A DNA stretch of 64,000 nucleotides from Fidelibacterota bacterium (GTDB lineage: Bacteria; Fidelibacterota; UBA8477; JABMPR01): positions 1-64,000 of the forward strand of contig JABHBL010000039.1 of NCBI GenBank assembly GCA_018673925.1, read 5' to 3'. Below the pieces are notes generated by a model. The model was not told the DNA's origin. It was given only the letters and a program-made list of their open reading frames with translations, and made no database searches. This document shows, in pieces, positions 44,621 through 54,300 of this stretch. Position numbers and translations under genes: made by a program. The first letter of the stretch is position 1; each line of letters starts with the position of its first letter.

Positions 44621-47098
44621 ATGATTAGACAAACATCAATGATATTCAATAGGGTATGGCACAAAGCTATCATCAGTGTGTTTACCCTGACGCTGGCCTG
44701 GGCAAACCCCGTGGATATCAACAATGCCTCCCTCTCAGAGTTACAGGACTTGCCCCTTACTGAGCATCAAATGCAAGCGATTTATGAGTATGTACAATAC
44801 CATGGTCCACTTGAGAGTATATATGAACTGGTAAACGTCGCCGAATTAGAGCACGTTGATATCGAAGCCATAAAGCCACTACTCGTGCTAAAACCAGATG
44901 AAAATGCTTCAACCAATACGCGTCTTCAGGATCAGTATAGGAAAGTTGAGGACTGGACATCAACTGAAGGTGCTAGTGAAGGTTTGATGGAACTCTGGCT
45001 GGAAAGGCTGGCAGAACCCATCAATGTGAATACAGCCACCTATGATGATCTGGTTTCCTTTCAGAATGTGAGTCAGATCGATGCAGTAGCCGTGCTAAAA
45101 CTAAGGACGGAAGTTGATTCTATCGGTTCTGCAAGATGGCTCAGGAATGCCATAGGTCTCTCATACTATGGCTATCGTAATTTGCGTGAATTCGTAACCT
45201 ATAGCGAACCTGAGGGTGGACAAATGCATGTCTGGTATAACATGGTCATGAAGACGATCCCATCGACTAACTCTACAGATGAAGAGTCAGGCTCACTTTA
45301 CGTTTTTAAAGGACCACCGGATATCCTGCATAAACTGTCATTCACAAATAGCCGTCATTGGAAAGCAGGTTTATCATATAATCGACACCTGGGTGAAGAC
45401 CATCGCTACTTTAATGATGGTGAAATTCCTGAAGTGAAGTTCGCATTCACCGTGTCTGACTTTGATTTGGGACCCCTGCATCTTGACCGACTGGTGATGG
45501 GTAACTATTCAGCTACGATTGGTCAGGGTCTGGTGATGCAGTCCACTGATTTTCGATCACCTCGCTATTCCGGCTATGGGTGGAATAAACGCGTCAATGG
45601 CATCTTTTCCGATCTTTCCAGAACCCAACAGTATGCACTCAGGGGAGTGGGTATCCAGGGTTCTCTATTTGAGAAGTTCAAGCTTATGGCATTTGCATCA
45701 AAAAATGACAGAGATGCTATACTAAATGATGATGGTGAATCTTTCACATCCCTCGTCACTATGTACCCACGTTATAACTACAATATTTTTGTTGAAGATA
45801 CTCTGAATATGATGAATGTGGTTGATGAAGTGACTTATGGTGGAAACCTTCGTTATGAATTCACCCCAGGAACTTTTGTGGGATTTTCAAGCTATGAAAG
45901 TCTCTACGACAAGGAATTGAGACCTGATCCACTCCTTACGCTGATATTTCCCAACAACACAGGATTGTTTTTGAATTCCTCCGGGAATGGTGCCGATACA
46001 GAGATAGCTGCCATGCATGCTTCATCAGCGGCGTCTTCTCTTTGGGACGCTGCCAAGTCCAATCGGCGTGTACAGGGCCTCGAATTCAGCACAGTTATCA
46101 GCAATCTGGCTCTTCAACTTGAATGGGCGGTTCTGGATAAGGATAGCGAGATACTCTCGGTAAAGAATGACCCAAGAGCATTGGTAGCCAATGCCTATCT
46201 CCAATTCGACAATTTCAATTTTATGGTTCTATATCGAGATTATGATCTGGGTTTTGACAATCCCTACCAGCGAAGTTTTTCAAATTACCAGCGTTATAAG
46301 AGCAGCATTTTGGAAGACTGGTACTATTTACAGAATCCTGCATTTGCCTATCTTTACAATGGAGCGTCACAACCTCAAGCCGAGAAGGGTGTCTATGTAA
46401 GTAGTCGCTATCAGATGCACCGGGCCTGGTTGTTAACGACGAATTTTGATACCTGGACACGTGTTGCAGATGGATCCAGATATTTCCGTACTGTGGCCAC
46501 ACTTGAATATCGCCCTGCATTTAACTATCGGTTTAGAGTGCGCCAAAAATGGCAAGCACGAGGAAGGTTCAATATCTTTGCGCCAACCGGTTATGAAAAC
46601 CGGGAAACCATTTTTACAGCTCGGATGAGACTTTCCGGTTTTGATCAGCTTCAAGTTACATATGCCAATTCAGGGACTCAATTTGATCCGCGTCGACGAT
46701 TGACCATCGATCTGGCAACAGGAGCCAATAATAACTCAGCAGTGGGGCAGGCATACAGCCCTGGAAATGCCCTGGGCTTCACAGTGACTCATAATTTTAC
46801 CGAAAGCTTTAAACTTATCGGGCATATTGCCTACTATAAGGGCTTTTTCTGGAGTTTTGAGGATACTGATTTTCAGGTTTTTGATTCACCCAATGGAGCG
46901 ATTCGTTGGTATCTGACTACCTTCTCTCGCCTTGGAAATCACTGGGCAGTTCGAGCCAAACTCACCTGGGACGAAGGATCTGCTATTTCTAACTATGCCT
47001 TTGGCGCACCTTCTGCGTCAGCCCGATCACCTCAGACAGGATTAAATTATTATACCGAGGCTACCGATTTCCGAATTCAATTGGACTACGCCTTCTAG
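44621..47098 (+). CDS. Outer-membrane barrel protein with N-terminal helix-hairpin-helix domains
   Basis: This 825-residue protein has a signal peptide and two tandem helix-hairpin-helix-like regions. The first (about 30-90) has V-D-I-N-N-A-S-L-S-E-L and the second (about 133-190) has I-N-V-N-T-A-T-Y-D-D-L. Both match the ComEA-type motif that contacts the DNA backbone. The remaining 600 residues form a large beta-rich region ending D-Y-A-F, fitting an outer-membrane barrel of the kind usually annotated only as helix-hairpin-helix protein in FCB genomes. The combination suggests DNA held at the outer face or in the periplasmic vestibule. It is co-transcribed with nuclease genes, which fits. 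Confidence 0.75.
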   Translation: MIRQTSMIFNRVWHKAIISVFTLTLAWANPVDINNASLSELQDLPLTEHQMQAIYEYVQYHGPLESIYELVNVAELEHVDIEAIKPLLVLKPDENASTNTRLQDQYRKVEDWTSTEGASEGLMELWLERLAEPINVNTATYDDLVSFQNVSQIDAVAVLKLRTEVDSIGSARWLRNAIGLSYYGYRNLREFVTYSEPEGGQMHVWYNMVMKTIPSTNSTDEESGSLYVFKGPPDILHKLSFTNSRHWKAGLSYNRHLGEDHRYFNDGEIPEVKFAFTVSDFDLGPLHLDRLVMGNYSATIGQGLVMQSTDFRSPRYSGYGWNKRVNGIFSDLSRTQQYALRGVGIQGSLFEKFKLMAFASKNDRDAILNDDGESFTSLVTMYPRYNYNIFVEDTLNMMNVVDEVTYGGNLRYEFTPGTFVGFSSYESLYDKELRPDPLLTLIFPNNTGLFLNSSGNGADTEIAAMHASSAASSLWDAAKSNRRVQGLEFSTVISNLALQLEWAVLDKDSEILSVKNDPRALVANAYLQFDNFNFMVLYRDYDLGFDNPYQRSFSNYQRYKSSILEDWYYLQNPAFAYLYNGASQPQAEKGVYVSSRYQMHRAWLLTTNFDTWTRVADGSRYFRTVATLEYRPAFNYRFRVRQKWQARGRFNIFAPTGYENRETIFTARMRLSGFDQLQVTYANSGTQFDPRRRLTIDLATGANNNSAVGQAYSPGNALGFTVTHNFTESFKLIGHIAYYKGFFWSFEDTDFQVFDSPNGAIRWYLTTFSRLGNHWAVRAKLTWDEGSAISNYAFGAPSASARSPQTGLNYYTEATDFRIQLDYAF

Positions 47099-48481
47099 GT
47101 GATGAATATGACAAATATGTATAAAATGAATGATAAGAAGACCTCCATGAATACTATGAGACCTATCCGAATATTCAGCATGGTTATGCTGCTTTTATTA
47201 AGCTCCTCGCTTTTTGCACAGAGCTATTTTAATCCGTTATTGATGAATCAATTGGGTTTGTCCCATAGTCGAGATGTGGCCTTATCAGGATCAAACACGT
47301 CAGATTATAGTACAGCAATGAATGCATTCAGTAATCCAGCTAACCAGGCTGGTTTTATTGGCCTGAAGCTGAGTGGATCCTTTGGTGCTATTGCCACAAA
47401 CGAAAACCGCTCCTTTCCTGCCATCGATCAATTTGGGGATGTGGTTACCAACAATATCTATGTGGTCTCTAAGGGCTTACAAAGCACCTTTTCTGGTGGT
47501 GCGACCTGGGGCAATGGTCAATTCTCAGTATCCCTGGCCTCAACTCCCTTTCTGACACAGGCATTTACATTTAAAGAAGAAATTAGAGGCAGTCTTTACT
47601 CACCAAACATTAACAGAGATCCTCTTATTGGATATCATCATATGAATCAAGCTGGTATTATCCAATCTAGTGGCGCCAGTCTTGGGACGGCTTTTGGATC
47701 CTGGTCTGTTGGTCTTGGAATGCGCATGCTCCACGGTGTTGGTTTGGAAAATGAGTGGGGCATATCAGTTTTAGATAGCGCAGATGTATCGGCTTTGGCA
47801 GCGGGTTCAAGCCTACTGAAAACCGAGAGTTGGGAGTTGGATAACACGCCACTCATCATCAACGTGGGAATGATTAAGGATTTTGGTTTGCATTGGAGAA
47901 TTAGTGCAAGTTACCAGGCAGCATATTCAATTGAATCGACCCGGCAGAGCGCTTTACCTTTATATAGTAACACTCTTGGATTACCCTTCGTAGCATGGGT
48001 ATCAGATAGTATTGAATCCGCCATCAATATTCCAGCTCGTCTTGAAGTTGGTCTCAGAATGAAACCCTCTAATTCTTTACCTACGGCAGTTTATGTATCC
48101 CTGGCTTATCAGGATTGGACTCAATATGAGGTTAGCTATGCAGATTCCATACTCAATTCAGATTTCCCCTTTGACAATGCCATGCGGGAAGCCTTCACAA
48201 TTAGTGGGGGTATCGAACATTGGGTAAACGAAAATGTACCCTTTAGAGCTGGCTTTACCTGGGCAGAATCACCCCTTGACAGTGACCTTTCGCAGGCAAT
48301 TATAAGCGGTGGATCGGGTTGGAAGAGTGGTCCTCTTCAATTTGATGTGGCAATCCAACTTTCGTCTGTAGAGTATAGATATTATGATATTTTTGTTCCT
48401 GTTGAGATGTCACCCAATGCCTACGAGAATGTTCGGGAGTCCAAAACCAACTATTCAATCTCTGTGAGTTATAGTCTGTGA
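47099..48481 (+). CDS. Outer-membrane barrel protein of the nuclease operon
   Basis: This protein has up to 460 residues, a signal peptide ending L-F-A-Q and a long beta-strand-rich region ending S-V-S-Y-S-L, consistent with an FadL/OmpP1-like or PorV-like barrel. Early residues include N-A-F-S-N-P-A-N-Q-A-G, a motif common in such FCB barrels. The start is uncertain. The GTG directly after the preceding stop is in frame, but several ATGs follow, and the leader itself begins near M-R-P-I-R-I-F. It overlaps the next gene by four bases (GTGA). The substrate is unknown, and uptake of nuclease products is conceivable. Confidence 0.68.
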   Translation: MMNMTNMYKMNDKKTSMNTMRPIRIFSMVMLLLLSSSLFAQSYFNPLLMNQLGLSHSRDVALSGSNTSDYSTAMNAFSNPANQAGFIGLKLSGSFGAIATNENRSFPAIDQFGDVVTNNIYVVSKGLQSTFSGGATWGNGQFSVSLASTPFLTQAFTFKEEIRGSLYSPNINRDPLIGYHHMNQAGIIQSSGASLGTAFGSWSVGLGMRMLHGVGLENEWGISVLDSADVSALAAGSSLLKTESWELDNTPLIINVGMIKDFGLHWRISASYQAAYSIESTRQSALPLYSNTLGLPFVAWVSDSIESAINIPARLEVGLRMKPSNSLPTAVYVSLAYQDWTQYEVSYADSILNSDFPFDNAMREAFTISGGIEHWVNENVPFRAGFTWAESPLDSDLSQAIISGGSGWKSGPLQFDVAIQLSSVEYRYYDIFVPVEMSPNAYENVRESKTNYSISVSYSL

Positions 48482-50439
48482 AACGACTACCCATACTGGG
48501 CTTCTTTTTTGTAGCAATAATTCTGGTGCTTCTAAAACCAGATTTTGTGGATGCCCAGACCTCAACATACAACAAAAAGTTTGATTCTCCAGAATACCTC
48601 AAAATTCATCTGCTTTTCACCAATGATCTCCATGGTGGGATCGCCCCTTCAAAAGCCTGGTTTATGAATCCGGAATTTCCACCTGATCTCGGTGGTGGTG
48701 CTTCCATGTTCACCTATGTGAATGAGATTAGGGATCTGGCAGCAACGGAAGGATCAGAAGTCTTGTTACTTGATGGTGGTAACATATTCCAGGGAACTCC
48801 TCTGGGTATGGCTGATTCAGGTCGTGCCATGATTGACTGGATGAACGAAATGGAATATGATGCTTCTGTGGTGGGTTTGCAGGAATTCATGTTTGGGATA
48901 GAGAATATTGCCGCATTGGATGAGAGGGCTCAATTTCCTCTCCTGGGTGCTAATCTTAAAAGCGCTGCCTATTCACCCCAGTCTCATCTTATTAAATCGT
49001 ATCAAGGAGTGAAATTGGGTGTTTTTGGTCTATCAACTTCTAACACACCTAAAAAACTTCTACCTGAACAAACCGCGGGTGTTGAGTTCTCAAAGGAAAT
49101 CCCTTCTGCCAAAGAGCAGATAAAAGCACTAAAGGATCAGGGAGTCAATTGTATCATTGGTCTTTCTCATCTTGGAGTACCCTATCAGCGTGAAAACGAA
49201 TTTGCTGAATTTGTTGATACCTACGAAGATGAAAGCGATTTTGGGGACAGAGTGATTACAAATCTTGAATTGGGTCATCTGGTAGATGGAATCGATCTCA
49301 TTGTTTCTGGCGGTACCAATGCAGGTTATAACACACCCTGGGAGGATCCACAGACGCATACATTGATTGTGCAGGGTTATGGCGGTGCCAGCAATATTGG
49401 ACACATCGTGCTTTATGTACATCGTCAGACTGGCACGCTGGCCGGTTATAAGAAACCATTTTCCAGAGGTGTGCTATTTACGCTGAGCACTGATGATATT
49501 CGTCCAGATCAAGCAATGGCAAAACACCTTGTGGAGCTGGAAAAGTCACGCAGTTTTGTAAAAACACGAGATTTTAGTAAAGCTCAGACTAGCCCAGCGG
49601 CAGGGGAATCCACAAAGCTGGAGCGCTGGCAATTTGAGGTTCCCAACTTTAACCAGGACAATTTCCTCGATGTGGTTACCTGGAATATGGAGTGGTTCCC
49701 CAAATCCAAGGATAGCACAATCACTGCGGTTGCCGAGATCATGCAAAAAATGAATGCTGATGTGTATGCCGTGCAGGAGATTGGATCTCTTGAGCAATTT
49801 GCAGCCATGGTAAATCTTTTGCCTGCTTATGATTTTGTGGTCACCAGGCAATCAAGCTTTTTTGATCAGGCTGTGATCTACAAAAAAAGCGTGCTCGCCT
49901 ATGTTGGCAGAGAAGAACCCTTTGCTCATTCCGATTACAATTTTGCCGGTCGTCCACCTCTTCGTGTAGATTTTGTATGGACCGTAAATGGAAGAAGAGA
50001 ACCTGTTTCCATCATCGATCTACACTTAAAGTGTTGTGGCAATGGTCTGGAACGTCGTAAAAAATCTGTAGCCGAGCTGCATGAATATTTGACTCTGGGT
50101 ATGGAGATAGGTGAAGAAAATATCATCGTCCTGGGAGACTGGAATGATCAGCTTGATGATGTAGGAGTAACACAGAGTTTTACAGCCTTTCTAGATGATC
50201 CAGAAAATTTCAGATTTACCACGGATCTCATAGCCGGGGATATTGAACAGGCGTCATATCCAAGTTGGCCGAGCTTTCTTGATCACATCCTGATTGGGAA
50301 GGGCTTTTTCGATGAATTTGAAAATGGCAGCACCATACAGACTTTACCTGTGGCTGAGTGGCTAGGTAGCTGGGAAGAGTATGAACTAATTATTTCAGAT
50401 CACCGCCCAGTGCTCATGCAGCTCAACATGGCAAAATAG
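48478..50439 (+). CDS. Degenerate metallophosphatase fused to an EEP-family nuclease
   Basis: This 653-residue exported protein has two parts. Residues about 28-350 follow the 5'-nucleotidase-type metallophosphatase. They keep D50-L-H52 (N-D-L-H-G-G) and a later L-S-H-L-G. The other metal-site motifs are altered: G-D becomes G-N (Asn102), G-N-H-E becomes G-L-Q-E (133-136), and the G-G-H-x-H motif reads S-G-G-T-N. Residues about 395-653 are an intact endonuclease/exonuclease/phosphatase (EEP) domain with W402-N, V-Q-E, H-L-K, G-D-W-N-D and S-D-H-R-P. The first half is therefore probably a catalytically dead or altered phosphatase, and the second is an active metal-dependent nuclease or phosphodiesterase. 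GTG start overlapping the previous stop by four bases. Confidence 0.85.
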   Translation: MKRLPILGFFFVAIILVLLKPDFVDAQTSTYNKKFDSPEYLKIHLLFTNDLHGGIAPSKAWFMNPEFPPDLGGGASMFTYVNEIRDLAATEGSEVLLLDGGNIFQGTPLGMADSGRAMIDWMNEMEYDASVVGLQEFMFGIENIAALDERAQFPLLGANLKSAAYSPQSHLIKSYQGVKLGVFGLSTSNTPKKLLPEQTAGVEFSKEIPSAKEQIKALKDQGVNCIIGLSHLGVPYQRENEFAEFVDTYEDESDFGDRVITNLELGHLVDGIDLIVSGGTNAGYNTPWEDPQTHTLIVQGYGGASNIGHIVLYVHRQTGTLAGYKKPFSRGVLFTLSTDDIRPDQAMAKHLVELEKSRSFVKTRDFSKAQTSPAAGESTKLERWQFEVPNFNQDNFLDVVTWNMEWFPKSKDSTITAVAEIMQKMNADVYAVQEIGSLEQFAAMVNLLPAYDFVVTRQSSFFDQAVIYKKSVLAYVGREEPFAHSDYNFAGRPPLRVDFVWTVNGRREPVSIIDLHLKCCGNGLERRKKSVAELHEYLTLGMEIGEENIIVLGDWNDQLDDVGVTQSFTAFLDDPENFRFTTDLIAGDIEQASYPSWPSFLDHILIGKGFFDEFENGSTIQTLPVAEWLGSWEEYELIISDHRPVLMQLNMAK

Positions 50440-50447
50440 AGTTACCC

Positions 50448-51359
50448 ATGCTTCGAGAGATTCGCCAAATCCTGGCCATCATACTCATGGTATGGACGCT
50501 GGGTCTGCTGGTTGCCTGTGCAGAACCAGTTGATTCAGACCTTCCAATTGGACCTCAGATTCCTTCAATCGATAGTGATGCAAATATCAGCATCGTCACA
50601 TGGAACATTGAGAATTTTCCTCAGATGGGGAATAGGACAACGGAACGTGTTGAGCTAATTCTTGATTCGCTAAATGCTGATATTTATTGTCTTCAGGAAA
50701 TAGATAATAAATCCGATCTCGACGAAATTGTTGATGCTCTTGACCAGTACCAAGTTGTTCATTCATCATCAGATAGCTATGTCAGATCAATTGTTTTTAA
50801 GCCAAGCGTACTATTGTTCTTGGGGACAACTGAAATATTGAGATCGAATTCATATGAATTTGCTTGGCGTCCACCGTTTTTGTCATCCTTTTTATTTAGC
50901 CAAAATGGAAAGGAGCAGACGCTCAACATCATTGATGTACATTTGAAAGCCTTTGGAGACCAGGAGAGTATCCAACGCCGACATGATGCCTGCAACCTCC
51001 TACATGATTATCTGTCTGATGCCATATCATTGGGAGATAGCAACTTCGTGGTGGCGGGGGATTGGAACGATGATATCCACGATACAGACAATTCTGGTCA
51101 GTACAGTTTTGAGGCATTTCTGAATGATAATACAAATTTTCGTTTTACCACAGATAGTTTATCTGCCACAGGTAGTGTACGAGATGCTTCCTATCCCAGC
51201 TATCCCAGCTTCATTGACCACATTTTAATCAGTCGATCACTCTTTGATGAAGAAAGAAATTCCAGTATATCAACAATTCGATTGGATGAGGTTTTTGGTG
51301 ATTACAGCTCTGTCGTATCTGATCATCGACCAGTAGCCTGGTCATTTAAACCGCAATAA
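50448..51359 (+). CDS. EEP-family nuclease lipoprotein
   Basis: This 303-residue protein has a lipoprotein signal (lipobox L-V-A-C near residue 24). Its complete EEP domain has T-W-N-I-E-N-F, L-Q-E-I, D-V-H-L-K, A-G-D-W-N-D-D and S-D-H-R-P. It is a clear paralogue of the C-terminal half of the preceding protein, sharing F-R-F-T-T-D and D-A-S-Y-P-S-Y-P-S-F. A membrane-tethered nuclease next to a soluble, domain-fused copy suggests processing at two locations. The substrate (DNA, RNA or inositol phosphates) cannot be fixed from sequence, though the context favours nucleic acid. It is the last gene of the operon and converges on the large kinase gene. Confidence 0.88.
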   Translation: MLREIRQILAIILMVWTLGLLVACAEPVDSDLPIGPQIPSIDSDANISIVTWNIENFPQMGNRTTERVELILDSLNADIYCLQEIDNKSDLDEIVDALDQYQVVHSSSDSYVRSIVFKPSVLLFLGTTEILRSNSYEFAWRPPFLSSFLFSQNGKEQTLNIIDVHLKAFGDQESIQRRHDACNLLHDYLSDAISLGDSNFVVAGDWNDDIHDTDNSGQYSFEAFLNDNTNFRFTTDSLSATGSVRDASYPSYPSFIDHILISRSLFDEERNSSISTIRLDEVFGDYSSVVSDHRPVAWSFKPQ

Positions 51360-51389
51360 ACCCACGAAAATATTTGTCTTCAATCACTC

Positions 51390-54300
51390 CTAATCATCGA
51401 AGTTAGGATGGATAGGAAATTCGATGATAAAATGAGCACCAGGGGCATCTTTTAGATTGACTGTTCCCATGAGCTGTTGCTCAGATAAAATTTTGAGTAG
51501 ATATAATCCCAGAGAATGAATTGAATCCCAGACTACAGGTTTCTGAAGACCAACACCGTTATCAATGACCTCCAGACGTAAACAATCACCTTCACATTCT
51601 GTGAATTGTATGATGATGTATTTATCCTTCTTCTCAGGGTCGGGGAAGGCATACTTTAGTGAGTTAGTTACCATTTCATTGATCATCAAACCACAAGGTA
51701 CAGCGATATCTACGGGCAAACTTATTTCCGGTATATTTGTCCTGATATCTATGGGCGCGGCATGTCGGCCAAAAGCAGCATGGAGGGTATCGGTTAAATC
51801 CTGAATGTAGGTGGAAATATCTATATTATCAAATTCAGGAGACCTATATAGTGCGTCGTGCACCAGGGCCATAGAATTGACTCGATTTTTTATATCATCA
51901 AGGGTTTGTAGTGTTTTATCATTTTCAGTTCCTGCCTTTTGCAATCCAAGCAAACTGGCCACGAGCTGCAGATTATTTTTCACACGATGATGGACTTCCT
52001 TAAGCAATATATCTTTTTCGAGAATAGATTTTTCCAGAAGATTTCTCTGGCGGACGATCTCTGTAACATCTTCAAGGGATATCATCACTTGATTCGTCAT
52101 CCCAACAATATTCTTAAGGGGATAAAGAAGCATTTGAACCACCTTGGTAGTTCCATTATCATCTATGAATTTAACTTCAGGAATTTCGATGATGTTCCCC
52201 TCTACCGCTTTTCTGAAGCTATTTCCAAGGGACAATTTGTTTGCCAGCTTGTCCTCATCCACATGATAGTCTCGAATAATTTGCTCGGGACTTTCAGCAT
52301 CCCAGAGTTCAACCCAACCGGAATTAAGATGGGTAATGTTTCCTTCAGAATTGTGGATAGCCATGGGGATGGGAGATTGGGCGATTACAGCGCGAAAATA
52401 ATTTGCTCTTTCACTGGCCTTTACATGGGCTTTGCGACGAGATTCAATTTGGGCATTGAGTTGGATGTTGTGTTTTTCAAGTTCTAACCCACGTTTAATC
52501 AGAAAATTTGTACGTATACGATAGCTTATGAAACCAATGAGAATGAGCAGAAGAATACTACTGGAAATGAACCACCACGATTCATAGAATTCTGGATACA
52601 TGATAACTTTAAGTGAGAGATCGTCCTCATTCCAGACCTGATCATTATTGCTGCCCTTGAGTTTGAAATTGTATTCCCCAGGAGGTAGATTTGTAAATGT
52701 AACACTTCGTTGATGTCCAATTTGTCGCCACTTCTCGTCAAAACCTTCCATGTAATAGGCGTAGCTATTGCTTCGTGGGTGATAATAGTCCAGACTGGCA
52801 AAGCTAAGACTAAAAAACAAATCATCTGGATATAACTCCAGAGCGGGGGTTGATGTGATGGATTTTTCTAATATGACTCGGCCATTGAATTTATGATCGA
52901 TACGAATGGGTACATTCATGATAGATAAATCTGTAAATCTAACTTGAGGAATATGGCGGTTACTCTTTATCTGATCCGGATGGAAATAGGTGATTCCTTT
53001 AACCCCTCCAAAGTATAACCACCCATTTTCAAGTTGGCAGCCTGCCGGGTTAAACTCTTTACTTAAGACACCATCAGCAACGCCATACGACCTAAGTATT
53101 TTTTTCTTTGGGTGATATTGTGCCAAACCATTATTAGTACTCATCCATAACCAACCATGGGTGTCCTGGAAAATAGTGTAAACAGCATTGCTGGGTAATC
53201 CATCTTCCGTGGAAAAATTCTCGAAGGTTCTATTTCGCGGATTAAAGCGGCTTATCCCGCCACCGTACGTCCCCAACCAGATATAGCCATCTTCGTCCTC
53301 AAAGAAACACATCACATCATTGTTGGGTATAGCGGTGGGGTCACCGGGGGAAGCTTTATATTGGCTCAGCGTCATGGTGTTGCGATCAAACCCTATCAAA
53401 CCTTCGTTTTCAGCTCCTATCCATAACCTTCCTCGAGAATCCTCGAACATGCAGTAGAACGAAATATTCCCAAGATTTATATCCTTATCGCCCTGCGTGC
53501 GAAAGGTCTCAAATTCTAAACTTGTGGGATCCAGTCGAAAAAGACCTTCCTCCCAACTACCCAGCCAGATATTGCCCTCCTGACCTTCAATCATCGAGAG
53601 CAGATATTCGCTTTGGAGACCCTTAGGATTATCAGAATCGACCGAAATACGCTGGAAAGCATCCGAATCTTTCCTGAGGAGGTCAAGGCTAGTACTTGCA
53701 CTGATAACCCAGAGGTTGTCATATTGATCTACTATGATGTCCTGAATCCCATCATCACTCAGGCTACCTGAGTCCTCTGGATCGTGACGATATACCTTAA
53801 ATTCATTGGTTAACGGGTTGTAGTAAGTAAGACCTGATGACCAGGTGGCTATCCAAAGATTGCCTTTACTGTCTTTGGCAATTTTAAGAATACGGTTGTC
53901 GTGTAATCCCTCCGGATTTAACGGATCATAGGTAAGACTGTGGAATTTTTTTCGATTGCGGATATATTTGCCAACACCACCCCCTGCGGTACCAACCCAG
54001 ACTATATCCCCATCATCGTAGAATGCCCGGATAGCATCATCGTTCAGGGCAGTTTCATCATAGACTTTTTTCCCAACAGTCTCCAACAGATTGCCATTTA
54101 TATCCAGGATCAATATCCCTTTAGAGTCTGTACCCACCCATAACCGATCTTGACCTACCTGAATTATTCGACTTACACTGGTTTCGGCATAATCAGGATT
54201 GATGGTAGATTTATAACCATGGTGAATGAAACCATCAGTTTCAGGATCATAGCAATCCAGTCCACCCCAGTTAGTACCAACCCAGATCTTGTAATTTTCC

